Source: Planococcus antarcticus DSM 14505
GTDB lineage: Bacteria; Bacillota; Bacilli; Bacillales_A; Planococcaceae
Length of the DNA: 64,000 nucleotides
Assembly: GCF_001687565.2 (NCBI RefSeq)
Contig: NZ_CP016534.2
Coordinates: forward strand, 434,001 to 498,000
Direction of reading: 5' to 3'
Of this stretch, positions 34,801-43,024 are shown one piece after another. The position numbers and the translations under genes are program-made. The notes under the pieces were generated by a model. The model was not told the DNA's origin, made no database searches, and was given only the letters and a program-made list of their open reading frames with translations. Position 1 is the first letter of the stretch. Each line of letters begins with the position of its first letter.

Positions 34801-36072
34801 ATGGATGAATTACAAGAAAAAGCGGTCATCGTCGGTGTGCAACTTCAAAAAGATCTTCATTTCGTCTACGGCATGGAAGAGCTTCACAATTTAGCCGAGG
34901 CATGTAGCGTGGAAGTAGTAGGGGAAATTACACAAAATCTGGATCGCATTAATCCTTCCCATTATGTCGGGAGCGGAAAAGTAGAAGAAATTAAAGCTTT
35001 CTATGAAGAGGCAGATGCCAATCTAGTCATCTTCAACGATGAGCTGTCACCATCACAGATCCGAAACCTAGAAGAAGATCTGGAATGCAAAGTCATTGAC
35101 CGGACTATGCTGATTCTAGACATCTTTTCGCGTCGTGCAAAAACGCGTGAAGCACAGGTCCAAGTAGAACTGGCGCAACTTCAATACATGCTGCCACGTT
35201 TGATTGGACTGCGCGCATCACTTGGCCGACAAGGCGGCAGTAGCAGTGGCGGTGTAGCCAACCGTGGAGCCGGAGAAACTAAGCTGGAGCTAGATCGTCG
35301 GAAAATTGAAGAGCAGATTTCAAAGCTTCATAAAGAGCTCGAGCATATTAAAGACCAGCGCGTCACACAGCGCAAGCAGCGCACTAAAAAAGGTATGCCT
35401 GTTGTATCACTGGTCGGCTATACAAACGCCGGAAAATCAACAGTCATGAATGGCTTGTTGGCGAAAACTGGACAGAATGAAGAAAAGCGGGTATTTGAAA
35501 AAGACATGTTGTTCGCTACGTTGGAGACGTCTGTACGTCAGATTCGCCTGGAAGACAATAAAAGCTTCCTGCTGACAGATACAGTTGGTTTTGTCAGTAA
35601 ACTGCCGCATCATCTTGTCAAAGCGTTCCGTTCGACATTGGAGGAAGCCAGAAATGCGGACCTTCTACTGCATGTAGTTGATGTTTCCAATGAAGAACAC
35701 CGTTATATGATGGACGTGACGAATCTGACGTTGCAAGCGGTTGGTGTGGAAAATGTGCCGACGCTGTATGTTTACAATAAATCAGACTTGGCAGGAGTCC
35801 GTTATCCAAATGCAAACGGTGATGGCTTATGGATTTCGGCAAAAGAAGGCAAAGGTCTGGATGAATTGCTAGAAGTGATCAAAAAACGGATTTTTGCGGA
35901 TTATGTCACTTGCCGGTTGGTCATTCCATTTGACCGCGGGGACATCGTTGCTTATTTGAATGAACATGCCAGTATTCACGAAACTGAATACGAAGAAGAA
36001 GGCACTTTGTTGAAAGTCGAATTGAGTCATGCAGACTATGACCGCTATCAGCAGTTTGTCGTCGGAAGCTAG
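34801..36072 (+). CDS. hflX: ribosome-associated GTPase HflX
   Basis: A 423-residue GTPase. The N-terminal HflX domain (to about 180) contains GSGKVEEI and the glycine-rich GRQGGSSSGGVANRGAGETKLELDRR; the G domain has G1 GYTNAGKST (about 207-215), G3 DTVGF (about 260-264) and G4 NKSD (about 328-331). HflX splits stalled or hibernating 70S ribosomes, with a role in heat and antibiotic stress. ATG 34801 follows AGGAGG. Monocistronic with a strong terminator. Confidence 0.95.
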   Translation: MDELQEKAVIVGVQLQKDLHFVYGMEELHNLAEACSVEVVGEITQNLDRINPSHYVGSGKVEEIKAFYEEADANLVIFNDELSPSQIRNLEEDLECKVIDRTMLILDIFSRRAKTREAQVQVELAQLQYMLPRLIGLRASLGRQGGSSSGGVANRGAGETKLELDRRKIEEQISKLHKELEHIKDQRVTQRKQRTKKGMPVVSLVGYTNAGKSTVMNGLLAKTGQNEEKRVFEKDMLFATLETSVRQIRLEDNKSFLLTDTVGFVSKLPHHLVKAFRSTLEEARNADLLLHVVDVSNEEHRYMMDVTNLTLQAVGVENVPTLYVYNKSDLAGVRYPNANGDGLWISAKEGKGLDELLEVIKKRIFADYVTCRLVIPFDRGDIVAYLNEHASIHETEYEEEGTLLKVELSHADYDRYQQFVVGS

Positions 36073-36077
36073 AAAGA

Positions 36078-36132
36078 AAAAGGGCTGTCCCAAAAGGTCA
36101 TAAAAAAATGACTTTTGGTGACAGCCCTTTTG
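36078..36132 (+). terminator. long terminator of hflX
   Basis: AAAAGGGCTGTC...CCAAAAG / CTTTTGG...ACAGCCCTTTT, an extended stem with one or two bulges and an A-rich loop, ending in T residues. Confidence 0.88.
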
Positions 36133-36149
36133 TTGTTCTCGAAAAGACT

Positions 36150-36230
36150 GGCTAATGTCCATTGCGGCGAAGCTAGCGTAGCGATGCAAGAGCACATCTT
36201 TGCACTTCGCCGCCTCCATTCCAATTAGCC
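36150..36230. repeat. 81-bp imperfect inverted repeat (hairpin element)
   Basis: GGCTAAT at 36150 pairs with ATTAGCC at 36224, and inside GCGGCGAAG pairs with CTTCGCCGC; a further TTGCA/TGCAA pairing is in the centre. It resembles a small miniature-element-like hairpin. Only one copy was seen in the window. Confidence 0.6.
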
Positions 36231-36254
36231 TGTTCTCAACCTGTATAGAAAGAA

Positions 36255-36296
36255 AAGATTGGTGGAGAAAATTAAATATTTTTCTCCACCAATCTT
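36255..36296. repeat. perfect 16-bp inverted repeat, 10-base loop
   Basis: AAGATTGGTGGAGAAA / TTTCTCCACCAATCTT with loop ATTAAATATT. No T run follows on the plus strand beyond ATTTTTA, so it may be a terminator for neither neighbour; it lies isolated between hflX and the ABC exporter. Confidence 0.65.
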
Positions 36297-36443
36297 ATTT
36301 TTAGAGGCCAATAGAATAGCTTCCTTAGACTGCAAAAAAATCGGTCGATTCGAAATGTCTGCAGTTTTTTTATGTTGCCTGAAGTCGCTCAACCGCCACG
36401 GCCGCTGCAGTGCTTGAGATTTTAATGAGTAATTATTAATGGA

Positions 36444-36585
36444 TGCTTAGAAGAAAGAACGGAAGACGGTGACTCCAGCGGAGCAGCGCAGCGACGAAGT
36501 GTCGAAATCTACTCGGGCGCTAGAGTCTGAGTTAGTTCGGCGCAAGTCCGCAGGAAAGCGTTCGTCTGGAGCGGTTTCTTTTTTT
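36444..36585. repeat. degenerate copy of a second intergenic repeat family
   Basis: The segment contains GACTCCAGCGGAGCAGCGCAGC, CGGCGCAAGTCCGCAGG and AAAGCGTTCGTCTGGAGCGG, resembling (from memory) repeats common between genes in Bacillaceae. It ends at the stop codon of the minus-strand ABC exporter, after a T-rich run. A related degenerate stretch is near 49.2 kb. Confidence 0.5.
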
Positions 36586-38313
36586 TTATTGCTGAAACTG
36601 AATGCGGTGGAGATTTGCGAAAATGCCATCGCTTTCCAGCAACTCACTATATCCGCCCTGTTCAGCGATGCCATCTTCCGTTACGACGACGACGCGATCT
36701 GCATCACGGATTGTAGCGAGGCGATGGGCGATGATCAAGGTCGTGCGATTTTCTGCCAGTTCGGCCAAAGCTTCTTGAATGACTCTCTCTGTTTGCGTAT
36801 CGAGTGCCGAAGTGGCCTCGTCAAGGATCAGGATCGGCGGATTTTTCAGGAACATGCGCGCGATAGCCAGGCGCTGTTTTTGGCCGCCGGATAATTTCAA
36901 TCCGCGTTCCCCGATCTGGGTGTCATAGCCTAGCGGCAATTTCAGGACAAAGTCCTCTAGATGCGCTTTTTTGGCAGCTGCTAAAATCTCTTCTTCACTG
37001 GCATGTCTTTTGCCGTAAGCAATGTTCTCACGTATAGTTCCCGTAAACAGGAAAACATCCTGCTGGACGATGCCAATCTGTGAGCGCAATGAATGCTTGG
37101 TCATATCGCGAATATCCATTCCATCGATAGAGATGGTACCTTCTTGAATGTCATAGAACCTTGGAATTAATGAGCAAATAGTCGTTTTTCCAGCGCCTGA
37201 AGGGCCGACAAACGCAATGGTTTCTCCGGCACTCATTTTTAAGTCAATGCCTGACAAAACATGTTTATTGTCTTCGTAACCAAAATGAACGTCTTCAAAA
37301 GTGATATTGCCGATTAGTTTCTCAACAGCTACGGCGTTTTTCCGATCATTGATGTCTGGTGCCTGCTCAATTAATTCACGGAAGCGGCTAAAGCCAGCCA
37401 TGCCTTTTGGATAAAGTTCGAGCAACGCGCTAATTTTATCGATAGGCTTGATCAGTACGTTCAAGAACAGCACGAAACTGACAAGCTCTCCATACGATAA
37501 TTCACCTTGGAAGTTGAGCCATGCTCCGTAAACCAGCACGACTAAAGTCAACAAACGCGTCATCATGTAAATGCTTGAATGGGTTGCCGACATCACTTTA
37601 TAAGCAACCATTTTGGCCATACGGAAACGGTCATTATCTAATTTGAAACGTTCGATTTCAAACTCTTCGTTTGTGAATGACTGAACAACGCGCGCTCCGG
37701 AAACACTATCTTCTACACGACCGTTGACGTCAGCAATTTTCCCATACATGCTGCCCCAGGCCTGGTTCATCTTGATGTTGCAGAACGTGATGAGCCAGAT
37801 CAGGAATGGAATGACAATGAGTGTGACTAGGGCCAGTTTAGGGTTGATCCAGAACATGATGCCGAATGCTCCGAAAAAAGTCATGATGGCGATAAAGAAA
37901 TCTTCCGGCCCGTGGTGGGCAAGTTCGCCGATATCGAACAAATCATTGGTGACACGGCTCATGATATGTCCTGTTTTGGTGTTGTCAAAGAAACGGAAGG
38001 ATTGCCGTTGGACATGGGTGAACAGTTCTTCTCTCATATCTGTTTCGATGTTGATGCCCAGTTTATGTCCTAAATAGCTGACGATATATTGTAAAAAGGT
38101 GCTCAATAGAAAAATAGCCAACAGCAAGAAACTGACTGTGGTAATGGTTCCCCAATTGCCGCTCGGCAGCAAATCGTCAATAAACCACTGAACAGCGACT
38201 GGAAACGCAAGTTCCAGAATCGCTACAAAGACTGCACTGGAAAAATCAATGATAAACAGCCGTTTATGCGGTTTATAGTAACCAAAAAAATGTTTTAATC
38301 TCAAAAAGTCCAC
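36586..38313 (-). CDS. ABC transporter, fused permease/ATPase (YwjA/MsbA-like exporter)
   Basis: A 575-residue half-transporter: six helices to about residue 300 then an ABC ATPase with Walker A GPSGAGKTT (about 366-374), signature KLSGGQKQRLAIAR (near 471-484), Walker B ILILDEATSALD and H-loop IIAHR. It resembles Bacillus YwjA and other lipid or drug exporters working as homodimers. The substrate is unknown. Monocistronic. Confidence 0.85.
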   Translation of the reverse strand: MDFLRLKHFFGYYKPHKRLFIIDFSSAVFVAILELAFPVAVQWFIDDLLPSGNWGTITTVSFLLLAIFLLSTFLQYIVSYLGHKLGINIETDMREELFTHVQRQSFRFFDNTKTGHIMSRVTNDLFDIGELAHHGPEDFFIAIMTFFGAFGIMFWINPKLALVTLIVIPFLIWLITFCNIKMNQAWGSMYGKIADVNGRVEDSVSGARVVQSFTNEEFEIERFKLDNDRFRMAKMVAYKVMSATHSSIYMMTRLLTLVVLVYGAWLNFQGELSYGELVSFVLFLNVLIKPIDKISALLELYPKGMAGFSRFRELIEQAPDINDRKNAVAVEKLIGNITFEDVHFGYEDNKHVLSGIDLKMSAGETIAFVGPSGAGKTTICSLIPRFYDIQEGTISIDGMDIRDMTKHSLRSQIGIVQQDVFLFTGTIRENIAYGKRHASEEEILAAAKKAHLEDFVLKLPLGYDTQIGERGLKLSGGQKQRLAIARMFLKNPPILILDEATSALDTQTERVIQEALAELAENRTTLIIAHRLATIRDADRVVVVTEDGIAEQGGYSELLESDGIFANLHRIQFQQ

Positions 38314-38488
38314 CTCATATTCTTAACTCACAATGAAAAGTATAATCGAAGTGAAAGAAATAAACGAATGGAATTTGGGTAAACAAGGAATATGAAACTA
38401 TTTCCAAGGGTTTCCGTAGAATAGGGAGATTCAAAACAACAGAGTTTTATAGTGTGAAACTAGAACAAACTACAGGAGGGTGATCGTT

Positions 38489-39352
38489 TTGAAAAAATGG
38501 ATCATGTTTATGAGCACAGCCACTTTAGCCATTGGCCTTTCCGCTTGCAGCAAAACTGCAGAACCGGCATCTGGTGATGAAAAAACAAAAGGAGAAGATA
38601 GTGAGCTAACTGTTCAAGAAGTATATACGAAGTCAGTAGAAGCATCTGAAGACATTACGAGTGTGCATGCAGATATTGTAACCGATCAAACAATGGCGAT
38701 TCAGAGCGATGGCATGGAAATGAATATGACAATGGATTCCTCTATGGATATGACCATTGATCCGATGGCATTCCACCAAAAAGCAGAAACCTCCATTGTG
38801 TCAAAAGATATCGATAACAGCAATCCGATGAACATGGAAATGTACTTTACAGATCAAGGCATGTACATGTACGAAGAAACAATGGCGACTTGGCTGAAAA
38901 TGCCCGATGAAAGTATTGAAGATTTAAAAGCGCTTGCTGATCAGCAAACGGCTGATCCTTCTCAACAGCTTGAAGAACTGGCAGAGTTTAAAGATGATTT
39001 TACGTTTAAACAAACTGAAGATGCATACATTGTGACGCTTGATGCGTCGGGTGATAAATTCAAAGAATTGATGGATCAGCAACTTGATAAAACATTAGGG
39101 CAAATGGAACTTGAAGCACAAATGGCACTCGAAGACATGACGATTCATTCGGTGAACTATATTATCAATATCGATAAGGAAACATTCTTAACGACAAGTA
39201 TGGATATGAAGATGGACGTGGATATGAATATTGAAGGTGAAACGATGAACATCAAGTCTGATATGCAAGCAGACTACAGTAAATTCAACGAAATTAAAGC
39301 GATTACTGTACCGGAAGACGTGTTAAATGCTGCACAAGATATCACAGGCTGA
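38489..39352 (+). CDS. methionine-rich lipoprotein (DUF6612-like)
   Basis: A 287-residue secreted lipoprotein: MKKW start, hydrophobic signal peptide and lipobox LSAC with the lipidated cysteine near residue 21. The mature part resembles DUF6612/LppX-like lipoproteins, with a beta-rich fold around hydrophobic ligands. It is notably rich in methionine (for example GMEMNMTMDSSMDMTIDPM and MKMDVDMNIEGETMN), which could bind Cu(I) or serve as an oxidation sink; this is inference. Start TTG 38489 sits seven bases after GGAGGGTGA. A siderophore-binding-protein remnant begins right behind it. Confidence 0.75.
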   Translation: MKKWIMFMSTATLAIGLSACSKTAEPASGDEKTKGEDSELTVQEVYTKSVEASEDITSVHADIVTDQTMAIQSDGMEMNMTMDSSMDMTIDPMAFHQKAETSIVSKDIDNSNPMNMEMYFTDQGMYMYEETMATWLKMPDESIEDLKALADQQTADPSQQLEELAEFKDDFTFKQTEDAYIVTLDASGDKFKELMDQQLDKTLGQMELEAQMALEDMTIHSVNYIINIDKETFLTTSMDMKMDVDMNIEGETMNIKSDMQADYSKFNEIKAITVPEDVLNAAQDITG

Positions 39353-39370
39353 TGGGTCACTATCAATTAG

Positions 39371-39733
39371 ATATGTAGAAAAAAGAACGTTAATAGTGCG
39401 TGTGGCGAAGCTTCGCGCTTTGGCATCATCCATGATGTCTTCAGTGTTAAACAAGCTGATGAGGGCATTGAAGCTTCGACTCACGGACAAAGCATTTCTT
39501 ACGAATACATTTTGGAAGCAAATCCGGACATGATGTTCGTAGTTGACCGCAACGCGGCTGTCGGAAACGAAGCCAGTGCTGCAGAATCTCTTGAAAATAA
39601 ATTGGTTGAAAAAACTAATGCTGCTCAAAACGATAAAATCACCTACTTGGATCCAGACTTTTGGTACTTATCAGGTGGCGGATTGCAGTCAGTCGCTCAA
39701 ATGGTAACGGATGTACAGTCTGCATTTGAATAA
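39371..39733 (+). pseudogene. C-terminal remnant of a siderophore ABC substrate-binding protein (YclQ-like)
   Basis: An open frame without a start codon or signal peptide encodes only the last ~112 residues of an iron-siderophore binding protein. Recognisable segments are SRFGIIHDVF, STHGQSISYEYIL, NPDMMFVVDRNAAVG and YLDPDFWYLSGGGLQS, matching the second lobe of YclQ/CeuE-type proteins of about 310 residues. The first ~200 residues are missing. It begins 18 bases after the preceding lipoprotein gene, suggesting a deletion joined them. Confidence 0.8.
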
Positions 39734-39853
39734 GAAAAGCTGAAACGGCCCGTTAGCTTCGACAGGCATAAGGCGAACCAGAGAAGTGACGTACTTTGCC
39801 ACGCAGCCGGGTTGACTTATGACCCGAGAAGCTGGACAAAGAAAAGCTGAAAC
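39734..39853. repeat. diverged copy of the ~123-bp intergenic repeat
   Basis: Begins GAAAAGCTGAAAC directly after the TAA of the siderophore-protein remnant and contains GCATAAGGCGAACCAG, CACGCAGCCGGGTTGACTTATGACCCGAGAAGCTGG, then a second GAAAAGCTGAAAC. It has the orientation of the 26.5-kb copies. Confidence 0.7.
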
Positions 39854-39856
39854 AAT

Positions 39857-39897
39857 AAGTAAAACTCAGCAGGATGCCTCCTGTTGAGTTTTACTTT
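39857..39897. terminator. terminator-like hairpin
   Basis: AGTAAAACTCAGCAGG / CTCCTGTTGAGTTTTACTTT stem with loop ATGC, flanked by A and T residues. Confidence 0.85.
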
Positions 39898-39928
39898 ATC
39901 CAGAAATAGAACAAAAGGAGACGGTGAA

Positions 39929-40236
39929 ATGTTTGTGCAAATGAAACGCTTTATAGTAAAAGAAGGTTTTTCAGAACTCGTACTAAACCGCTTCTCCGGA
40001 GAAGGCAAGCTCGAAAAGCAGCCTGGTTATATTGACCGTACTGTATTAAAGAAAAATGTTCGCAAGGGTGATAAGGACTAATCGTTTATGTACGCTGGGA
40101 ATCGGAAAGTGATTGGGAAAATTGGGAGAAGAATCCCGAACACATTGCCGGACACAAAGCCAATCTCGGCAAACCGAAACCAGACCATATACTCGAGTCT
40201 TCACAAAATACCTATTATGTCCATACTGTAAGATGA
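39929..40236 (+). pseudogene. frameshifted heme-degrading monooxygenase (HmoB/IsdG-like)
   Basis: ATG 39929 follows AAAGGAGACGG and reads MFVQMKRFIVKEGFSELV..., the start of an antibiotic-biosynthesis-monooxygenase-fold heme oxygenase, to a stop at 40081. The homology continues in another frame from about 40082 (IVYVRWESESDWENWEKN ... HIAGHKANLG) to a stop at 40234-40236. One base appears to be missing near 40078-40083. The combined product would be about 102 residues, the family's normal size, acting on heme to release iron. Confidence 0.8.
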
Positions 40237-40237
40237 C

Positions 40238-40270
40238 AAAAGGCGAATCTAAACAAGGTTCGCCTTTTTT
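40238..40270 (+). terminator. Rho-independent terminator
   Basis: AAAAGGCGAATC / GGTTCGCCTTTT stem followed by T residues, directly after the frameshifted heme oxygenase. Confidence 0.85.
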
Positions 40271-40522
40271 GATGGAGTTTTCACAAATTAGCAATAAATA
40301 CTATATTTATATAAGGTTTATACAGGAGGTGTAGAGCCTCGTGCAGTATAATTGAAAGTGATAAGAAATAAGATATCGAAGTTGAACTAAAGAACTTAAC
40401 TTTTGCCCATATCTCATGCAAGAAAACCAGTGGAAATGTTGTCCTAGAGAGATTTTTTAAACCGTAGGAAAAGCTTAATCTTTAGCTCAACCTATATAAA
40501 TTATAGAAAAGGAAGTGAAAAG

Positions 40523-41590
40523 ATGTTTTTGGCATGGAACGAAATAATGAAAAATAAACTGCGTTTTACATTGATTGTCGGCGTCTTGATGCTGGTTGCT
40601 TACCTGGTGTTTTTCTTATCTGGTTTAGCGAACGGGCTGGCGAGTTTAAATAGGGAAGCGGTGGACAAATGGGATGCGGATGCCATCGTGCTGACTGAGG
40701 AATCGGATCAAAGCTTGACGCAGTCTTCTTTTGACATTGATCTAGTTGGTGACATCGATGCTGAGGAATCGGCTGTTCTCGGACAGCTCAATGCCATTGC
40801 CCAAACCGGCGATCAAAAAGCTAATGTCTCGATTTTTGGAATTGACAGCGGCGAATTCATCATGCCGGAAGTAACGGAAGGAACTGCATTCACCAGCAGC
40901 AATGAAGTGGTTGCCGGAGATTCACTTAAAGATGATGGCTTTAGGCTTGGAGATACCCTGAGCCTGTCTTCTACGAAAGAAACGCTGGAAATTGTTGGCT
41001 TTACGGATGAGGCCCGTTTTAACGCTGCACCTGTTCTTTATACAGATTTGGAAACATTCGAGCGTGTAAAGTTCGGGGAAGAGGCAGCTGGTAATGACAG
41101 CCAGATCAGCGGCATTGCAGTGCGTACAGCTGATCCTTCATCGGTTACAAATGAAGAAGAACTGGCGGTGATCGAAACGGAAACCTTCATTGAAAGCCTG
41201 CCTGGATATACCGAGCAAAGTCTGACTTTGAACTTTATGATTTACTTTCTATTTGTCATTTCGTCAGTAATCGTCGCGATATTCCTTTACGTTCTGACGG
41301 TTCAGAAAATCAGCATGTTCGGCGTCATGAAGGCGCAGGGGATTCCGAGTGGCTACTTGGCGCGTTCGGTTATTGCGCAGACAGCCATTCTGGCAACTAT
41401 TGGTGTTGCGGTGGGGCTCGGACTGGCCCTCCTCACTGGAGCTTTTCTGCCAAGTGCGGTTCCGGTATCATTTGATATTCTGACGATGCTGATCTACGGA
41501 GTGGTCCTGATTGTGGTTGCGATTTTGGGTGCTGTATTCTCTGTCTTGACGATTGTGAAAATTGATCCATTAAAAGCGATTGGAGGTTAA
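40523..41590 (+). CDS. FtsX/MacB-type ABC permease, HrtB-like
   Basis: A 355-residue permease with one N-terminal helix (about 15-36), a large extracellular domain (about 40-230), and three C-terminal helices ending in IKIDPLKAIGG-like residues (FSVLTIVKIDPLKAIGG). The start EIMKNKLRFTLI and mid segment YVLTVQKISMFGVMKAQGI match the HrtB family of heme or macrocycle exporters. It pairs with the ATPase encoded three bases downstream. Alternative: an antimicrobial-peptide-type MacB exporter. No HssRS-like two-component genes lie nearby. Confidence 0.75.
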   Translation: MFLAWNEIMKNKLRFTLIVGVLMLVAYLVFFLSGLANGLASLNREAVDKWDADAIVLTEESDQSLTQSSFDIDLVGDIDAEESAVLGQLNAIAQTGDQKANVSIFGIDSGEFIMPEVTEGTAFTSSNEVVAGDSLKDDGFRLGDTLSLSSTKETLEIVGFTDEARFNAAPVLYTDLETFERVKFGEEAAGNDSQISGIAVRTADPSSVTNEEELAVIETETFIESLPGYTEQSLTLNFMIYFLFVISSVIVAIFLYVLTVQKISMFGVMKAQGIPSGYLARSVIAQTAILATIGVAVGLGLALLTGAFLPSAVPVSFDILTMLIYGVVLIVVAILGAVFSVLTIVKIDPLKAIGG

Positions 41591-41593
41591 ATC

Positions 41594-42262
41594 ATGGCAG
41601 TATTAGAAATGAAACAGGTGAAAAAGTCATTTGGCACAGGCCACAAGAAAGTAGACGCATTAAAAGAAACAAACTTTCAAGCAGAACGAGGAGAATTGAT
41701 TGCGGTCATCGGGCCTTCGGGTTCCGGGAAAAGCACATTTTTGACGATTGCCGGCGGTCTTTTATCTCCGACAAATGGAGAAATTCTGATCAACAATACA
41801 AACATCTCTACCTTAAAAGAAAAACAACTTTCTAAGATTCGTTTGAAAGAAATTGGCTTTATCCTACAGGCTTCGAATCTGGTGCCGTTCTTGACTGTTG
41901 AAAAGCAGTTGAAGCTGTTAGATAAAGTGAAAAAAGACAACATGACCAAAGATCAGCTTGAACAGCTTTACAAAGATTTGGGGATTGGTGATCTCCGGGA
42001 CAAATACCCATCGGATCTTTCTGGTGGAGAACGCCAACGGGTTGCGATTGCTAAAGCGCTATACAGCAACCCATCCATTATTTTAGCGGATGAGCCAACA
42101 GCTTCTTTGGACTCCGACCGTGCTTATGAAGTAATGGAGTTATTGAAGGAAGAAACGAAAAACAAAAAAACAACAACGATTGTGGTGACGCACGATATCC
42201 GCTTAGTCGATTATTGCGACAAAGTATACAAAATGGTCGATGGCGTAATGGGGCTACAATGA
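41594..42262 (+). CDS. ABC ATPase, HrtA/MacB-like
   Basis: A 222-residue ATPase: Walker A GPSGSGKST (about 37-45), signature DLSGGERQRVAIAKA (about 139-153), Walker B IILADEPTASLDSD (about 160-173) and H-loop VTHDIR. The sequence, including QASNLVPFLTV, resembles HrtA. Together with the permease it would export heme or a related hydrophobic compound. Start is at ATG 41594, three bases after the permease stop. Confidence 0.8.
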   Translation: MAVLEMKQVKKSFGTGHKKVDALKETNFQAERGELIAVIGPSGSGKSTFLTIAGGLLSPTNGEILINNTNISTLKEKQLSKIRLKEIGFILQASNLVPFLTVEKQLKLLDKVKKDNMTKDQLEQLYKDLGIGDLRDKYPSDLSGGERQRVAIAKALYSNPSIILADEPTASLDSDRAYEVMELLKEETKNKKTTTIVVTHDIRLVDYCDKVYKMVDGVMGLQ

Positions 42263-42275
42263 ACTAAAGAGCAAT

Positions 42276-42310
42276 TGAGCCCGCTTTCCTATATGGCGAG
42301 GGGGCTTTTC
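42276..42310 (+). terminator. weak terminator-like hairpin
   Basis: AGCCC / GGGCTTTT arms with an inner helix about 15 bases after the ATPase stop; only a short T run. Confidence 0.4.
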
Positions 42311-42358
42311 GCTTCGCTTGTGATAAACTAGAGGTAATGATGAAAGAGGGTGGATGTC

Positions 42359-42997
42359 GTGAAGCGTCTTTTTTATCCATTGGCAATAGCGGCTTTGCTC
42401 GGTTTCTTTGCCATACTTGTAAATTATCCGGAGAAAGCCATTGTTCAAATCGATCAGCAAGTAGCGGAACTGCTTGGCGGGAGGCGACTGCTCGACAGTA
42501 TGTCATTTATAGGAGACCCGTGGATGATCGCTGCTGTGAGTCTGACGCTGCTTGTCTATTTGTGGCTGTTCCGGAAAAATTACAGAGGAATGCTGTTTGT
42601 CCTTCTTGCTGTGGGCGTAGGGAATGTGCTGAATCAGTCCATGAAAGAATGGTTCGAGCGGCCGCGTCCGGAATTACAGTACGGCCTGGAATCCTTCAGT
42701 TTTCCAGCCAACCATGCGATGGTTGGCTTATTGTACCTTTTTACACTGGCTTACTTTCTTTCGGAAGGTACTGTCTCACGAAAGACCAAGATACTGATCT
42801 GGCTGACGGCTGTTGGATTGTCGATGACTGTCGCCTTATCGAGAGTGGCAGGAGGAGAACATTATTTCTCTGACATAGTGGCGGGTCTTTTTGTGGGCTA
42901 TGCCTGGTTTGTGGCGGTAGCCGTCTGGTACGAGCTGCGAGAGCGCCTATTTCGCAAAAGAGACGAAAATCGAAAAAAAGAGGAATTTCCGGATTGA
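42359..42997 (+). CDS. PAP2-family phosphatase
   Basis: A 212-residue membrane phosphatase with about six helices. The three PAP2 motifs are KEWFERPRP (KxxxxxxRP, about 101-109), PANHAM (variant of PSGH, about 121-126) and SRVAGGEHYFSDIVAG (SRxxxxxHxxxD, about 161-176). Such enzymes dephosphorylate phosphatidic acid, phosphatidylglycerophosphate or undecaprenyl pyrophosphate. The start is GTG 42359, five bases after GAGGGTGG; a GTG at 42350 overlaps that site. The PANH instead of PSGH is seen in other members. Confidence 0.85.
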   Translation: MKRLFYPLAIAALLGFFAILVNYPEKAIVQIDQQVAELLGGRRLLDSMSFIGDPWMIAAVSLTLLVYLWLFRKNYRGMLFVLLAVGVGNVLNQSMKEWFERPRPELQYGLESFSFPANHAMVGLLYLFTLAYFLSEGTVSRKTKILIWLTAVGLSMTVALSRVAGGEHYFSDIVAGLFVGYAWFVAVAVWYELRERLFRKRDENRKKEEFPD

Positions 42998-43015
42998 CCG
43001 GAAATTCCTCTTTTG
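42976..43015. terminator. bidirectional terminator
   Basis: AAGAGGAATTTCCGG / CCGGAAATTCCTCTT stem with loop ATTGA between the PAP2 gene and the convergent amtB gene. Confidence 0.9.
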
Positions 43016-43024
43016 TAGTTTTGA

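Noticed and set aside
36469..36894. 141-codon plus-strand frame over the end of the ABC exporter
   Set aside because: Antisense to the ATPase domain of a clear ABC gene and to a repeat; no start signal.
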